From: Firmicutes bacterium UBA6132
Lineage (GTDB): Bacteria; Bacillota_A; Clostridia; Tissierellales; Sedimentibacteraceae
Reading direction: 5' to 3'
DNA: 20,203 nt
Assembly (NCBI GenBank): GCA_002435835.1
Contig: DIVM01000103.1
Span: 1 to 20,203, forward strand
In this document: piece after piece, positions 7,498-17,020 of the stretch
How the letters are laid out: every line of letters starts with the position of its first letter
Position numbering within the stretch: the stretch's first letter is position 1
Translations under genes and position numbers: made by a program
The notes under the pieces: generated by a model
The model's input: the letters and a program-made list of their open reading frames with translations, nothing else
Databases searched by the model: none
What the model was told of the DNA's origin: nothing

Positions 7498-10400
7498 ATG
7501 AGTTTAAAAATAGTTGCTGGTAGAGCTAAAATAGGTAAATCAACATATATATATGATGAAATAAAGCGTTATTTAAACAATAATAATGGTGAAAACTTAA
7601 TTCTCATAGTTCCTGAACAAATGACTTATCAAGCTGAATATGAACTAATAGAACATCTTAAAGACTTCGGAATAATGGGTGTGGAAGTATTAAGCTTTAA
7701 AAGGCTTGCATATAAAGTTTTTGAAGAAGTTGGCGGTCTTAAAATTCAAGAAATAAATAATTACGGAAAAATAATGCTTTTGAAAAAAATATTTGAAGAA
7801 GCAATCCCAGAATTGCAAGTTTTTAAAAAAGCTTCAAAACAAGAAGGTTTTTTAAGAGAATTCGAAGGTCTTATTAAAGAGTTAAAACAAAATTCTGTGT
7901 CAGTAGAATTTATTGAAAATGTAAATAAATATAAAATAAAAAATGAGCTTTTAAAAAGAAAGCTTTCAGATATAATAAAAATTTATAAACTAATTAATGA
8001 AAAAACAGAAAATAAATTTTACGATGAAGAAGATAAAGTAGATTTGTTTATTTCTTCAATAGAGCAATCTAATTATATTAAAAATTCTAAAATATATATT
8101 GATGGATTTGATTCGTTTAATGGACAAAGATATAAATTAATAGAAAAACTTATAACTTATTCAAAAGAAGTTACTTTGTCTTTAAATATGGATAAAGAAA
8201 ATATATATGATTTAACAAAAACAGATGACTGGGAAGCATTTAAAATAATTCATGACACTTATTTAAATATTAAAGATATATTAAATGAAAGCGGTAATAA
8301 AGAATTACAAATTTTTTCAGTAAATAACCACTGCTTAAATGATGAAATAAAAGCATTAGAAAAAAATATATTAGCTGTAAATGTTGAAACTTACAAAGAA
8401 AAATCAGAAAATATAAATATATGTTCTTCTATGAACCCTTATACTGAAACTGAAAAAGTAGCTGCTAAAATTATTTCATTAATAAGGGATAAGGGATATA
8501 GATGGAAGGACATAGCCATTGCAGTTTCAGATATGGACAACTATTCCATAAACATAAAAAAAATATTCACCCAATATGAAATACCATATTTCTTAGATAT
8601 AAAAAGAGATATTATGGATAATCCATTTACAAAATATATTTTATCCATTTTGGATATGTTCATATGGAATTTTAAACATAACTCTGTTTTTGAATATTTA
8701 AAATCAGGTTTTTCACCACTTGATTATAACGAAGTTATGAAACTTGAAAACTTTGCACTTCAATATGGTATTGAAGGTTATAAATGGTTTAAAGAATTTA
8801 AATTTAAAGCAAATGATATAGAATATTACAATGATTTAAGAGTAAAATTTGTTAATGATTTTGATAAAAAAAGAAAAGAATTTAAAAATTTAAAAAATGC
8901 ACAAGACATTACATTATTTATTTTTGATTTTATAGAAAAACATAAAACTCAAGATAAAATAGGGAAGCAAGTTGAAGTGTTTAAGCAAAATAGATTGTAT
9001 GAAAAATCAACTGAAAATGCACAGGTTTGGAATTATGTAATAGATATTTTCGATCAAATAATATTAGCAGGTTCTGATGTAGCTTTATCATCTCTTGAAT
9101 ACAGAAAAATGATTGAAGCAGGTTTTAGGGAAGTGTTAATAGGAATTATTCCTCCAACAATAGATAAAGTTCAAATAGGAAGTGTTGAAAGAATTGCTTT
9201 ATCTAATCATAAAACTCTATTTATATTAGGTGCTAATGAAGGAAAATTAGGAAGTAATTCTAGTGAAAAAGGGCTTTTGCTTGATGATGAAAGAGATGTA
9301 TTGCTTGAAAATGGAATGAAGCTATCAAGCTCATCTCAAAAAACAACTTATAAAGAAAAACATATGATATATAAATTGTTTTCAAGTCCTTCGGAAAAAT
9401 TATATATTAGTTACTCCCTTGGAACTGTAGAAGGAAGAACTCTGCAGCCATCTTTATACGTTGACAGAGTAAAAGAAATATTCCCGACATTAGTAGAAGA
9501 ATCTGATTTAAGTGATAGCGATGAAATAGATAAAATTTCTTGCAAAAAAGGTACTGTTTCACAAGTTGTTAGCAGCATAAGGGATTTTACAGAAGGCAAA
9601 AATATAAATCCAATATGGAAAGATGTTTATTCTTGGTATGAAAAAAATGATGAACAAACATGTTATTTAATAGAAAAGGGTTTAAACTTTAGCAATAAAG
9701 CTGAAAAAATAAAAGATGAAATGTTGGATAAAATTTATCAAATGCCCATGACTATGACAGTTTCTAAGTTGGAAAATTTCGCACAATGTCCTTTTAAATT
9801 TTTCATGGAAAATGTGTTAAAGCCTCAACCAAGAATTGTTCAAAAAATTGAATTTTATGACCTGGGAAATATTTATCACGCTGCAGTTGAAAAATTTACA
9901 AATGAAATATCTTTAAATAAAGTGGATATAAACAATTTAAATAAAGACGATGTATATAAATTAGCAGAAAATTGTACTGATAAAGTGCTTCAAGAAAAAG
10001 AACAAGAAGTAACTGCCCTTGATGCAAATGAACGCAATAAATATATGAAAAATAAAATAAGAAGGTTAGTTAATAGAGCAGCATATACAATTATAGAGCA
10101 GCTTAAGAGAGGTAGTTTTAGGCCTGAATTTACTGAGTTAAAAATAGGCGGGACTAGTGAAGATAGCATAAGCGCAATAGAACCTATTGAATTAAAATTG
10201 TCAGATGACACAAGCATTTATTTGCAGGGAAGAATAGACCGAGTTGATTTATATAAAAAAGATGATAAAGCATATGTAAATATTATAGATTATAAATCAT
10301 CAAACAAGGACGTGGATTTGTCCGATGCAGTGGAAGGCCTACAACTTCAGCTATTAGTTTATTTATCATCAGTTATAAAAAGCGGTGAAAAATTAATTAA

Positions 10401-10932
10401 TACTAAGCCGGAAATAGGAGGGGCATATTACTTTTTAATAGATGATCCTCTAATAGACGGAGATAATTTGTCGGGCAATGTAGAGGATGAAATATTTAGC
10501 AAAATGTCTTTAAAGGGATATGTAGCAGAGGATATTGAAGTTATTTCAAATATGGATAATAAATTAGAAGAAACAAAATCATCGGATATTATTTCAGTAG
10601 GATTTAATAAGGACGGTAGTATTAAAAAGACATCGAAAACTTTAATGAATGATGAGTATAAAGCAGTGCTTAACAAAACTGATGAAGTTACTACCAGAAT
10701 TGCCGAGGAAATAATTTCAGGTAAAATTGAAATAATGCCTTATAAAAAAGAAACAGGACAAACTCCATGTAATTATTGCGATTATAATGCAGTATGCCAG
10801 TTTGATTCTTCTATAGAAGGAAATAAGTATAGGAAAATTAAGAGAATGTCAAAGGATGATATTTTATTTTCTATAAAAAAAGAATCGGAAGATGAAACTG
10901 AAAGTGATATTGAAAATGAGGAGGTGAAATAA
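7498..10932 (+). CDS. addB: ATP-dependent helicase/nuclease subunit B, AddB
   Basis: This 1144-residue protein is one half of the AddAB helicase-nuclease, which resects double-strand breaks to Chi and loads RecA (the Gram-positive counterpart of RecBCD). A Walker A motif GRAKIGKST lies at residues 8-16. The C-terminal RecB-like nuclease has GRIDRVD (from 911) and IIDYKSS (D931, K933). The Fe-S cysteines typical of AddB are C764 (AQCPF), C1091, C1094 and C1100. The start at 7498 is chosen because GGAGGA (7489-7494) sits just upstream and a promoter overlaps the longer in-frame extension. The length is close to B. subtilis AddB (about 1166). The stop overlaps the addA ATG (TAATG), so translation is coupled. 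All catalytic motifs appear intact. Confidence 0.93.
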   Translation: MSLKIVAGRAKIGKSTYIYDEIKRYLNNNNGENLILIVPEQMTYQAEYELIEHLKDFGIMGVEVLSFKRLAYKVFEEVGGLKIQEINNYGKIMLLKKIFEEAIPELQVFKKASKQEGFLREFEGLIKELKQNSVSVEFIENVNKYKIKNELLKRKLSDIIKIYKLINEKTENKFYDEEDKVDLFISSIEQSNYIKNSKIYIDGFDSFNGQRYKLIEKLITYSKEVTLSLNMDKENIYDLTKTDDWEAFKIIHDTYLNIKDILNESGNKELQIFSVNNHCLNDEIKALEKNILAVNVETYKEKSENINICSSMNPYTETEKVAAKIISLIRDKGYRWKDIAIAVSDMDNYSINIKKIFTQYEIPYFLDIKRDIMDNPFTKYILSILDMFIWNFKHNSVFEYLKSGFSPLDYNEVMKLENFALQYGIEGYKWFKEFKFKANDIEYYNDLRVKFVNDFDKKRKEFKNLKNAQDITLFIFDFIEKHKTQDKIGKQVEVFKQNRLYEKSTENAQVWNYVIDIFDQIILAGSDVALSSLEYRKMIEAGFREVLIGIIPPTIDKVQIGSVERIALSNHKTLFILGANEGKLGSNSSEKGLLLDDERDVLLENGMKLSSSSQKTTYKEKHMIYKLFSSPSEKLYISYSLGTVEGRTLQPSLYVDRVKEIFPTLVEESDLSDSDEIDKISCKKGTVSQVVSSIRDFTEGKNINPIWKDVYSWYEKNDEQTCYLIEKGLNFSNKAEKIKDEMLDKIYQMPMTMTVSKLENFAQCPFKFFMENVLKPQPRIVQKIEFYDLGNIYHAAVEKFTNEISLNKVDINNLNKDDVYKLAENCTDKVLQEKEQEVTALDANERNKYMKNKIRRLVNRAAYTIIEQLKRGSFRPEFTELKIGGTSEDSISAIEPIELKLSDDTSIYLQGRIDRVDLYKKDDKAYVNIIDYKSSNKDVDLSDAVEGLQLQLLVYLSSVIKSGEKLINTKPEIGGAYYFLIDDPLIDGDNLSGNVEDEIFSKMSLKGYVAEDIEVISNMDNKLEETKSSDIISVGFNKDGSIKKTSKTLMNDEYKAVLNKTDEVTTRIAEEIISGKIEIMPYKKETGQTPCNYCDYNAVCQFDSSIEGNKYRKIKRMSKDDILFSIKKESEDETESDIENEEVK

Positions 10933-13900
10933 TGGAATGGACAAATGAGCAAAAAAGCATTATTGATTTAAGAAACAAAAACATATTAGTTTCAGCAGCT
11001 GCAGGAAGCGGAAAAACTGCTGTATTAGTAGAACGTATAATTAATTTAATTAAATATGAAAATGAAGATGTAAATAAATTTCTGATTGTTACATTTACAA
11101 ATGCTGCAGCTAGCGGAATGAAACAAAAAATTCAAAAGTCATTAATGAAATCTCTTAAAAATAATGAAGGAAATAAAGAACATTTAAGACGCCAATTAAA
11201 TTTACTAAATAAATCAAATATTTCAACAATACATTCATTTTGCATTGATGTAGTAAGAAAAAATTTCCACATCATAGGTATAGATCCTAATTTTAGAGTA
11301 GGAGACCCTAACGAAATAGATATAATGCTTAAGGAATCCATTGATGAGGTATTAGAAGCAGCATATGAGCAAAAGTCAGATGATTTTATAAATCTTGTAG
11401 AAAGTTTTACTAAAAATAGAGATGACCTACAATTAACTGAAATTATAAAAGATGTTTACCATTTTATATTAAGCTTTCCTGATCCTTTAAATTGGCTTTA
11501 TTCTTCAGTAGAATTGCTGTCTTTATCAGATAATGATTTGAAATCATCACCATGGATGGAATCTGTTAAAGAAAATTCACAAATGCTTTTAGATGGTGCT
11601 CAAGAAGCTTTGATGACTGCAAATGAATTATGTAAAGAAGATGATGGCCCTGAGCCTTATTTAGAAGCAATTGCTTTAGATATTTATGATGTAAATGAGT
11701 TTAAAACTTTACTTGACTCAGATTTTGAGAAATTTTTAAGCAAGATTCACAACATAAAATTTCCTACATTAAAGCAAATAAGGGGAAAAAATAAAGAAGC
11801 TATATCCGAAGAAAAGCAAAACGAAGTTAAAGGATTAAGAGAAGAATATAAAAAAATAATTGGATCTATAAAAAAACAAATTCCTAACAAAAGTTTAGAA
11901 GATTTTTCGAAAGATATAAATTATATGCACACTGCTATGAGTGCTTTATATAAATTAATTGATCATTTGATGGTTATTTTTAAAGCTAAAAAAATAGAAA
12001 ATGCCATAGTTGATTTTAGCGATGTTGAACATTATGCACTTGAAATATTAAGAAACAAAGAAATAGGTGAAACATATAAAAATAAATTTAATTATATTTT
12101 CATAGATGAATATCAGGATAGCAATAGGTTGCAGGAAACACTCATAGATCAAATAAAAAGAAATAACAATGTGTTTATGGTTGGTGATGTAAAACAAAGT
12201 ATTTATAGATTCAGACTTGCAGATCCAGGAATTTTCAATGAAAAAAGCAGTTTATATCCTAACAGTGAAACAGCTGAAGGTTTAGACATAAAAATAGATT
12301 TAAATAAAAATTTCAGAAGCCGTAAAGAAATATTGGACAGCACTAATTATATTTTCAATAATATTATGTCTGCAAAAATTGGTGAAGTTGATTATACGGA
12401 AGAAGTATTTTTAAACTGCGGTGCAAGTTTTGATGAAAATCGTAAATCAGTTGAATTAAATATAATAGATAAAAATTCTGATGAAGATGATGATTTAGAT
12501 GATGAAATAAAGAATATGAAAACCGCTGAGTTAGAAGCGCTGTTTGCAGTACAGAAAATTAGAGAATTAATAAAAGATAAAACATATGTGCAGGACAAAA
12601 GTGAATTAAGGAATATTGATTATAAAGATATAGTTATTTTAATGCGTTCGGTATCAAATTGGGCGGACATCTTTGAAGAAATATTCAATGATGAAGGTAT
12701 TCCCTTTTATTTTGATGGTGGAACAGGATATTTTGAAACAATTGAAATTCAAATTATATTAAATTTATTAAAAATAGTAGATAATATAAGACAGGATATT
12801 CCGCTTTTAAGCGTTATGCGTTCTCCTATTGGTAAGTTTACAACAGAAGAATTAATCAAAATAAGAGTAATGAGTCCAAAATTTAATTATATAGATGCTG
12901 TTTATTTTTATAAAAATAATATACAAGACGAATTGTCTGATAAAATAAATAACTTTATATTTAAAATAGAAGAGTGGAAAAAGAAAAGTAGGTTCACACA
13001 TTTAAATGACTTTATATGGGAAGTTTTAATGGAAACAGGTTATTATTATTTTGTAGGTGTTTTACCTAAAGGTAATTTAAGACAAGCTAATTTAAGACTT
13101 TTAACTGATAAAGCATTTGAATTTGAAAAAACTTCCATGCGTGGATTATATAATTTTTTAAGATATGTAGAAAAATTAAATGTAACATCAGGGGACATGG
13201 GTACAGCTAAAACACTATCAGAAAATGATAATGTTGTAAGGCTTATGACAATTCATAAAAGTAAGGGTTTAGAATTTCCTGTTGTAATAATGTGCGGAGG
13301 CAGTAAAAAGTTTAATAAATCAGACACTACAAAAAACATATTAAAGCATAGATTATATGGTATTGCACCAAAATATATAAATACAGATGAAAGAATTTAT
13401 AAAGAAACATTTCCGCGAATAGCTGTAAAAAACGTAATAAAAATTGAAAATTTATCAGAGGAAATGCGCGTTTTATATGTTGCAATGACAAGAGCAGTTG
13501 ATAAGCTTATAATAATAGGAACTGTTAGCAATCTACAATCAAAAGCAAAGAAATGGCAAAAAGGACCTACGCAATACAATATTTATATGTCCGATTCATT
13601 TTTAGATTGGATTTGTATTTCTTTATTTAATCATAAAACTTACGATGATATACTTAAAATATTTGAGATGGATGAATGCATATGTGCTTCAGAAAATTTA
13701 TCGTCTGTATGGAATATCAATAAAATTTCATTAACTGAGCTAAGTTTAAAAGAAGAAAAAACAAACGAAGCCAAAAAATATCATGATGAAATAAAGTTAT
13801 TTAAAAATAATATTAATTCTGATTATGTGGACGAAATAAATAGAAGATTAAAATTTGAATACTCATATAAAAACTCTGTTGATGTACCAACAAAGTTATC

Positions 13901-14516
13901 AGTAACAGATTTAAAGGTTTTAAAGGATGATAAATTTGATAATGTAAATTATAAAATACCTATTTTAAGGGATATCCCTATGTTTAAAGAAAAGGAACTT
14001 TTGTTTTCAAAGGCAGAAATAGGTACAATTGTCCATTTTGTTATGCAGCATTTAAATATTAATGAAAGCCTTGATGAAGAAAATATTAATTCTCAAATAA
14101 GTAATATGGTAGCAAAAAAACTATTAACTGATAAAGAAGCATCAGTGGTGGATGTAGAAAAAATAAAACATTTTTTTGAAACTGATATTGGAACAAGAAT
14201 GAAAAATGCATCTGTTGTAAAAAGGGAAGTGCCTTTCGTAATTAAAAAACCTGCAAAGGAAATAATTAATACATTAAGTAAAGAAGATGTAATTTTAATG
14301 CAAGGTATAATAGATTGTTATTTTTACGAAGGTAATGAAGTAGTAATAATTGATTATAAAACAGATGATGTTCTGCAGGTGGGAATAGAAACAATTGAAA
14401 ATAAATACAAACCTCAAATATTATCATATAAAGAAGCCGTTGAAAAACTAACAGGAAAAAAAGTTAAAGCTTGTTATTTATATTTGTTTGAAACATGTGA
14501 ATTTATAGAAATATAG
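10932..14516 (+). CDS. addA: ATP-dependent helicase/nuclease subunit A, AddA
   Basis: This 1194-residue UvrD-family helicase with a C-terminal nuclease domain is the motor subunit of AddAB. Visible motifs are Walker A AAAGSGKT (K28, T29), FIDEYQDSN (D392-E393 and Q395-D396), the late helicase motifs TIHKSKGLEFPVV and EEMRVLYVAMTRA, and the RecB-type nuclease GIIDCYF (D1128) with VIIDYKTD (D1141, K1143). The length compares with about 1232 in B. subtilis. The SD GAGGAGGTGA (10918-10927) lies inside the end of addB, and the ATG shares one base with the addB stop. Repair and recombination genes have no evident functional tie to the acid-catabolism clusters on either side. No strong terminator follows; a 5-bp hairpin at 14567-14579 is marginal. 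Confidence 0.94.
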   Translation: MEWTNEQKSIIDLRNKNILVSAAAGSGKTAVLVERIINLIKYENEDVNKFLIVTFTNAAASGMKQKIQKSLMKSLKNNEGNKEHLRRQLNLLNKSNISTIHSFCIDVVRKNFHIIGIDPNFRVGDPNEIDIMLKESIDEVLEAAYEQKSDDFINLVESFTKNRDDLQLTEIIKDVYHFILSFPDPLNWLYSSVELLSLSDNDLKSSPWMESVKENSQMLLDGAQEALMTANELCKEDDGPEPYLEAIALDIYDVNEFKTLLDSDFEKFLSKIHNIKFPTLKQIRGKNKEAISEEKQNEVKGLREEYKKIIGSIKKQIPNKSLEDFSKDINYMHTAMSALYKLIDHLMVIFKAKKIENAIVDFSDVEHYALEILRNKEIGETYKNKFNYIFIDEYQDSNRLQETLIDQIKRNNNVFMVGDVKQSIYRFRLADPGIFNEKSSLYPNSETAEGLDIKIDLNKNFRSRKEILDSTNYIFNNIMSAKIGEVDYTEEVFLNCGASFDENRKSVELNIIDKNSDEDDDLDDEIKNMKTAELEALFAVQKIRELIKDKTYVQDKSELRNIDYKDIVILMRSVSNWADIFEEIFNDEGIPFYFDGGTGYFETIEIQIILNLLKIVDNIRQDIPLLSVMRSPIGKFTTEELIKIRVMSPKFNYIDAVYFYKNNIQDELSDKINNFIFKIEEWKKKSRFTHLNDFIWEVLMETGYYYFVGVLPKGNLRQANLRLLTDKAFEFEKTSMRGLYNFLRYVEKLNVTSGDMGTAKTLSENDNVVRLMTIHKSKGLEFPVVIMCGGSKKFNKSDTTKNILKHRLYGIAPKYINTDERIYKETFPRIAVKNVIKIENLSEEMRVLYVAMTRAVDKLIIIGTVSNLQSKAKKWQKGPTQYNIYMSDSFLDWICISLFNHKTYDDILKIFEMDECICASENLSSVWNINKISLTELSLKEEKTNEAKKYHDEIKLFKNNINSDYVDEINRRLKFEYSYKNSVDVPTKLSVTDLKVLKDDKFDNVNYKIPILRDIPMFKEKELLFSKAEIGTIVHFVMQHLNINESLDEENINSQISNMVAKKLLTDKEASVVDVEKIKHFFETDIGTRMKNASVVKREVPFVIKKPAKEIINTLSKEDVILMQGIIDCYFYEGNEVVIIDYKTDDVLQVGIETIENKYKPQILSYKEAVEKLTGKKVKACYLYLFETCEFIEI

Positions 14517-14593
14517 AAATATGGAAATTATCCAAAGCAGATACAAAGCAATGATAGTTAAATCTAAAGCAACCTGCTTATTTTAAAAAAGAT

Positions 14594-14631
14594 GGGACGT
14601 TTCTTTCTATTGAAGCCAGACAAAACGTCCC
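14594..14631. repeat. REP-like imperfect inverted repeat left of the DUF2200 gene
   Basis: GGGACGTTT (14594-14602) pairs with AAACGTCCC (14623-14631) across a 20-base loop, with flanking AT/AT pairing after a bulged C. The same ACGTCCC core recurs at 15083-15103, 15171-15178 and 17035-17042, and I saw it nowhere else in the window. Its GC-rich composition stands out against the AT-rich background. It looks like a dispersed REP-type repeat, mobilised in trans by a transposase not present here; that is inference. Confidence 0.6.
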
Positions 14632-14632
14632 C
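14611..14632 (+). repeat. 22-bp direct repeat, copy 1
   Basis: The 22 bases from TGAAGCCAGA to ACGTCCCC are identical to 17021-17042 and in the same orientation. This copy forms the loop and right arm of the inverted repeat at 14594-14631. The two copies bracket the DUF2200 and amidase genes. Confidence 0.75.
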
Positions 14633-14723
14633 ATGGGTGAAGATAAATACGAAAATATATCATATTATGAATTAAGTATTAAGCAAGTTCGATATAAGAT
14701 AATTATATTTAGGAGGGTCTATA

Positions 14724-15074
14724 ATGGCCAAACATAAGATCTATACAATGAGTGTCTCAAGTATTTATCCAAATTATGTAGCGAAGGCGGAGAAAAAGGG
14801 GCGTACGAAAACTGAAGTCGATGAAATTATCCGTTGGTTGACAGGATATAGCCAGGAAGAGTTAGAAGCGCAACTGGATAACCGGAAAGACTTTGAAACC
14901 TTCTTTGCTGAAGCTCCCAAAATGAATCCTTCACGAACTTTGATTAAAGGTGTAATCTGTGGAGTACGAGTGGAGGACGTGGAAGAACCAACTATGCAAG
15001 AAATTCGGTATTTGGATAAGTTAATTGATGAGTTAGCAAAGGGAAAAAAGATGGAAAAGATTTTGCGGAAATAG
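14724..15074 (+). CDS. DUF2200-family protein, probably horizontally acquired
   Basis: A 116-residue soluble protein matching the DUF2200 family by its conserved blocks: the [16 protein letters not shown] start, [41 protein letters not shown] and the [17 protein letters not shown] tail. It is full length for the family, and the function is unknown. The SD AGGAGGG (14711-14717) is strong. By direct count its GC is 139 of 351 bases (about 40%), with codons such as GCG, CGG and CCG that are rare in the neighbouring genes; one 60-base stretch of addA has 23%. It is flanked on both sides by ACGTCCC-type repeats and followed by a hairpin terminator. These features suggest recent arrival as cargo of a small repeat-bounded element. 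No transposase is visible. Confidence 0.8.
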   Translation: MAKHKIYTMSVSSIYPNYVAKAEKKGRTKTEVDEIIRWLTGYSQEELEAQLDNRKDFETFFAEAPKMNPSRTLIKGVICGVRVEDVEEPTMQEIRYLDKLIDELAKGKKMEKILRK

Positions 15075-15082
15075 TGACAATA

Positions 15083-15109
15083 GGGACGTAATTAAAACGT
15101 CCCATTTTT
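15083..15109 (+). terminator. ACGTCCC hairpin with T-run after the DUF2200 gene
   Basis: GGGACGT (15083-15089) pairs with ACGTCCC (15097-15103) over a 7-base loop and is followed by ATTTTTG. It begins 8 bases after the DUF2200 stop and has the form of an intrinsic terminator. The stem is also another copy of the repeat core seen at 14594-14631, so it may be both a repeat end and a terminator. Confidence 0.6.
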
Positions 15110-15170
15110 GTTGTTGTTTGAATCAAGGGGAGTAGGTAGTAGTATCAAGATGCAAATGAGACATTAAAGT

Positions 15171-15178
15171 ACGTCCCC
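15171..15178 (+). repeat. ACGTCCCC repeat remnant at the right end of the DUF2200 block
   Basis: ACGTCCCC occurs here just beyond the 3' end of the minus-strand amidase gene. It faces the GGGACGTTT at 14594, so the DUF2200 block runs from one repeat arm to the other (about 585 bases). A single octamer is weak on its own; the clustering gives it weight. Confidence 0.4.
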
Positions 15179-15186
15179 AGTGTAGC

Positions 15187-16890
15187 TTATTTTAAAGGAA
15201 GATTAAAGGTTTTTACTAATCCATTTACATAAGCCCTTGCAATTGTATCAGTATTATTAATAATCCAATTAGCTGTTATAGGGTTGTCATGAAATTCTGT
15301 TTCAATTAAAACTGGCATTATTCCTTCGTTATGAGGGGTTCTAATTTCACCATACCCGAATCCATCAAAAGGATCCATACCATTTTTAATTTGCAAAAAT
15401 GTAATTGATTCATAAGGATCTATTGCATTAATTTCATGTATTATATTATTTGTTAACAACCAACTTTTCAAGTAGTCGGGGTGATAAAATCCTACTGCTC
15501 CAGTTTGTACTTTATTAACTGATGCATTTGAATGTATTGCTAAATATACATCAGCTTTAAATTTCTTAGCTTCATCAGGCCTGCCTAAATAAGTTTGTCC
15601 TAAAACACTTCCTATTTTAACATCACATACATATTCAGTTTCTAAAATTTCTTTTATTCTGTTAGCTAAATTTTCCATTTGTATCTTTTCGGTAGTATCA
15701 CCTACTGCGTACAAATTAGCAGGTTGATTTGATGGCGAAAGATAAATTTTAAAAATATCCTCTGAACCTTGGCTGTCAGCTGGTTTATCATTTATAATTT
15801 CAATAAATTCCTTATGAACCCATCCAGTTTTTCCTTCAAATTCTACATTGAGCCAATATCCATCAGCTTTCAGTATTCCAACTACAGCACCTTTTCCTAA
15901 TTCTGAAATAACAGCGTAATTAACGCCATTACCTTCTCTAAAATTTAAGTTTTCAGTAGTTACTATGCCATTTATTATTTCTGCTTCCGGTTCTTCAGTT
16001 GGCTCTTCGGTAGTGTTTTCTATAATATCTACATAATCTTTATGAACCCATCCTATTTGCCCACTATATTCAACATTAAGCCAATCGCCATCCGTATTTA
16101 ATATTTTAACAATACTATCCTTTTCAATCACACCTATAATTGAAGAAGTAATATCGTTACTTTTTCTAAAATTTAATCTTGAAGTAGTTACTTTGCCACT
16201 TAAATTATCTTTTAAATTATCATCAATAGGTTCTTCAATTACTGGTTTTTCATCTGCATCATTACTAATATCATGAAATCCGTATAACACTTTACTTGAT
16301 CCTACATATCTTGTAAATGGCGTTTTGTAACCATTTATATATCTTCTTTCGTATTCTTTCTTTGGATTTTCTTTTTCTGTACCTGCATACTTCCATTCAT
16401 CAGAAATCTTGTCATCACTTATTAATATTAAATTTGATTCTTGTACCCATACAACATTATATCCCATATTTTCAGAAAGAAACCTTAAGGGAATTAACGT
16501 TCTCTCTTTAATAATTTGAGCTGGCACATCAAGTGTTTTTTCTGCATTATTTAACTTAGCCGTTTTGCTGTTTATTTTAAATATTATTTTGTTTTCCTTA
16601 TCAAATCCTATTGCCAACTGTTCTTTTTGATTCCACTCAACTTCAAGCTGCATTTCTTCAAATATTGCCCTCATAGGCACTAAAGTTCTATTGTCTATTA
16701 TCTGAGGTTTTATATCAAATTCTATTGTTGTATTATCTTTAATTACACGAATTTCATTTTGTTTTATATAATCAACTTTTTCAAAAGTTAATTGAGATGC
16801 ATAAGCTAATTGTGTGTGTAGACCTGATAAGCCTATGACAGCTGAAGTAGAAAGCAGCACGGTTAATAATTTCTTTTTAAACATTCGCAT
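15187..16890 (-). CDS. Secreted cell-wall amidase (stalk domain, two SH3b, Amidase_3)
   Basis: A 567-residue exported N-acetylmuramoyl-L-alanine amidase. A signal peptide (residues 1-32, positive start KKK, likely cut after AYA) is followed by a copper-amine-oxidase-like stalk domain (about 45-158) and two SH3b wall-binding domains (about 232-291 and 307-366) that share W-LNVE and GWVHK blocks and are joined by an acidic TEEPTEEPE linker. An Amidase_3 catalytic domain (about 380-563) ends the protein. E406, H453 (AIHSNAS) and E530 (VLIETEF) fit two zinc ligands and the catalytic Glu. The usual DPGHGG with the first zinc His is replaced by LSPSNQP, a form I recall from other clostridial and phage amidases. 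It probably cuts the amide bond between glycan and peptide. A promoter lies upstream; a second ATG at 16884 is an alternative start. Confidence 0.83.
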   Translation of the reverse strand: MRMFKKKLLTVLLSTSAVIGLSGLHTQLAYASQLTFEKVDYIKQNEIRVIKDNTTIEFDIKPQIIDNRTLVPMRAIFEEMQLEVEWNQKEQLAIGFDKENKIIFKINSKTAKLNNAEKTLDVPAQIIKERTLIPLRFLSENMGYNVVWVQESNLILISDDKISDEWKYAGTEKENPKKEYERRYINGYKTPFTRYVGSSKVLYGFHDISNDADEKPVIEEPIDDNLKDNLSGKVTTSRLNFRKSNDITSSIIGVIEKDSIVKILNTDGDWLNVEYSGQIGWVHKDYVDIIENTTEEPTEEPEAEIINGIVTTENLNFREGNGVNYAVISELGKGAVVGILKADGYWLNVEFEGKTGWVHKEFIEIINDKPADSQGSEDIFKIYLSPSNQPANLYAVGDTTEKIQMENLANRIKEILETEYVCDVKIGSVLGQTYLGRPDEAKKFKADVYLAIHSNASVNKVQTGAVGFYHPDYLKSWLLTNNIIHEINAIDPYESITFLQIKNGMDPFDGFGYGEIRTPHNEGIMPVLIETEFHDNPITANWIINNTDTIARAYVNGLVKTFNLPLK

Positions 16891-16935
16891 TTTCTCCCAT
16901 CCTGTTGATTATTTTCTTTTGTTTTAGCTTTTTTA

Positions 16936-16964
16936 ATTATACCATATTATTACTATTTTGTAAA
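16936..16964 (-). promoter_or_regulatory. Predicted sigma-A promoter of the amidase gene
   Basis: On the minus strand, TTTACA (plus 16959-16964), a 17-bp spacer and TATAAT (plus 16936-16941) form a near-consensus promoter. The start would be near 16929, giving a leader of about 38 bases. The SD candidates are GGGAG (plus 16894-16898) and AGGA (plus 16900-16903). Confidence 0.65.
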
Positions 16965-17020
16965 TTATGGATGAATTTTGTAATAATATTGAAATAATTA
17001 GGAGACAAGAACACTTTCCT

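Noticed and set aside
14567..14579. Short hairpin AAGCA-ACC-TGCTT as terminator of addA
   Set aside because: It has only five pairs and no clean T-tract; too weak to call.
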